Source: Candidatus Latescibacterota bacterium
GTDB taxonomy: Bacteria; Latescibacterota; 4484-107; B68-G9
DNA: 14,377 bases
Direction of reading: 5' to 3'
Assembly (NCBI GenBank): GCA_012962735.1
Contig: DTXA01000522.1
Location: forward strand, 1-14,377
Shown: positions 13,663 to 14,377 of the stretch, in pieces
How positions within the stretch are numbered: position 1 is the first letter of the stretch
Layout: the number at the start of each line of letters is the position of its first letter
The notes under the pieces: model-generated
Database searches by the model: none
What the model was told of the DNA's origin: nothing
Seen by the model: the letters and a program-made list of their open reading frames with translations, nothing else
Translations under genes and position numbers: made by a program

Positions 13663-14377
13663 ATGCCTGGTAGACGTCTGGAGGCCCAACACGCCCGGCT
13701 CCCCATGATCCCGCTCAGGGACCAGACCTTCTTCCCCCATATGGTTGCTCCCATCTTGGTGGCCCGGGAGAGGTCCTTGGAGGCCTTGAACGTGGCCGTG
13801 GAAGGGGATGGGATGCTCTTCCTGGTGCTCCAGAAGGACCCCCAGGTTGAAGAGCCCAGCAGGAAGGACCTACATCCTGTCGGCGTGGTGGCCAGGGTAG
13901 TGCAGGCGATGCGACTGCCCAACGGCATAGCTAAGGTACTTTTAGAGGGGGTGGCACGGGCCCAGATAGTGCGGTTCTTCCGGAACGGGCCGGCCTACTG
14001 GGCCCAGGTGCGGCTTCTGCCCTTCGAGGGACAGGATTCCCTCGAACTCCGGGCCCGGGTTCGCCGGGTGCGAGCGTACTTTGAGGAGTATGTGCGCCTG
14101 AACCGCCAGGTCCCCGACGAGGTGCTCATGGGCATACAGGGTGAGGAGGACCCGGCAAAGGTGGCGGACTTCATGTCCGCCCACCTGACGGTCCCCCCTC
14201 AGGTGAAACAGGAGCTCCTTTCGGCCCTGAGCTTGGAGGCCCTGTTGGACAAACTTCTGACGATGTTGGTCCAGGAGCAGGAGATCCTCAAACTTGAGGA
14301 GAAGATAGAGGACAGGGTCAGAAGCCACATGCAGGAGGACCACCGACAGTTCTACCTCCAGCAGAGGATGAGGGTCC
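13663..14377 (+). CDS. lon: ATP-dependent protease Lon, N-terminal part (3' end outside window)
   Basis: The first 238 residues of Lon. After a short leader the LON substrate-binding domain begins LPMIPLRDQTFFPHMVAPIL (13-32), followed by FLVLQKDP, LHPVGVVARVVQAMRLPNG and VLLEGVARAQI, then the helical linker with FMSAHLTVPPQVKQELLSAL and LLDKLLTMLVQEQEILKLEE. The window ends in DHRQFYLQQRMRV, the counterpart of the Lon 'REYYLREQLKAI' segment just before the AAA+ domain. The ATPase and Ser-Lys protease domains must lie beyond the edge. ATG 13663 has GGAGGAG upstream. Lon degrades misfolded and regulatory proteins in the cytoplasm. A LON-domain-only protein is excluded by the linker, but full length cannot be verified here. 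Confidence 0.93.
   Translation, partial: MPGRRLEAQHARLPMIPLRDQTFFPHMVAPILVARERSLEALNVAVEGDGMLFLVLQKDPQVEEPSRKDLHPVGVVARVVQAMRLPNGIAKVLLEGVARAQIVRFFRNGPAYWAQVRLLPFEGQDSLELRARVRRVRAYFEEYVRLNRQVPDEVLMGIQGEEDPAKVADFMSAHLTVPPQVKQELLSALSLEALLDKLLTMLVQEQEILKLEEKIEDRVRSHMQEDHRQFYLQQRMRV

Noticed and set aside
12837..13928. Minus-strand frame of 363 codons over the aminotransferase end and the lon start
   Set aside because: It runs opposite two clearly recognised genes and gives an Arg/Ser/Gly-rich meaningless peptide.

Overview
The window reads as part of a chromosome of a GC-rich, probably thermophilic bacterium. Arginine is written mostly as AGG/CGG and isoleucine often as ATA, Shine-Dalgarno motifs are strong (AAGGAGG types), and the full-length proteins are compact. 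Bacterial markers include Lon, HypD, a GNAT/Eis-like acetyltransferase, a DegT-family aminotransferase and -35/-10 promoters. A LolA-like relic hints at a diderm or related phylum. I cannot assign the phylum from sequence alone. No rRNA, tRNA, CRISPR array or intact insertion sequence is visible.

Layout. 1-807 (-): hydrogenase maturation gene hypD, cut off at the window edge. 834-1282 (-): decayed transposase directly upstream of hypD. 1526-2398 (+): TIM-barrel sugar epimerase, followed by a clear hairpin terminator. 2590-4200 (+): a zone of broken and tiny genes: a short unknown ORF, a frameshifted DUF4252-like gene, a LolA-like relic with its own terminator, a 46-residue C2H2 zinc-finger protein, and a charged hypothetical protein that is either frameshifted or separated from the zinc-finger ORF by one in-frame UGA. 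4205-6479 (+): tight operon of a CPBP membrane protease, a short NfeD protein and a slipin/SPFH protein. 6480-6951: unknown short ORF and spacer. 6952-8277 (+): GH1 beta-glycosidase, converging on an MFS transporter (8284-9546, -). 9588-10718 (+): Eis-like acetyltransferase, followed by a DUF89 gene reduced by internal deletions. 11118-12071 (-): family 2 glycosyltransferase, divergent from 12212-13468 (+): DegT-type aminotransferase resembling 8-amino-Kdo transaminases. 13663-end (+): N-terminal part of Lon, preceded by an unrecognised stop-interrupted ORF.

How the genes may work together. CPBP, NfeD and slipin form one translationally coupled membrane module, in which NfeD and slipin are an established pair. 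GH1 and MFS would fit glycoside uptake and hydrolysis. The glycosyltransferase and the aminotransferase share a divergent regulatory region and are plausible envelope-glycan genes. Relics are interspersed with intact genes, so the region is undergoing local gene decay, or (less likely) contains clustered assembly indels. The features most worth following are the CPBP-NfeD-slipin module with its odd upstream UGA/frameshift junction, and two similar promoter-like elements in the decayed zone.
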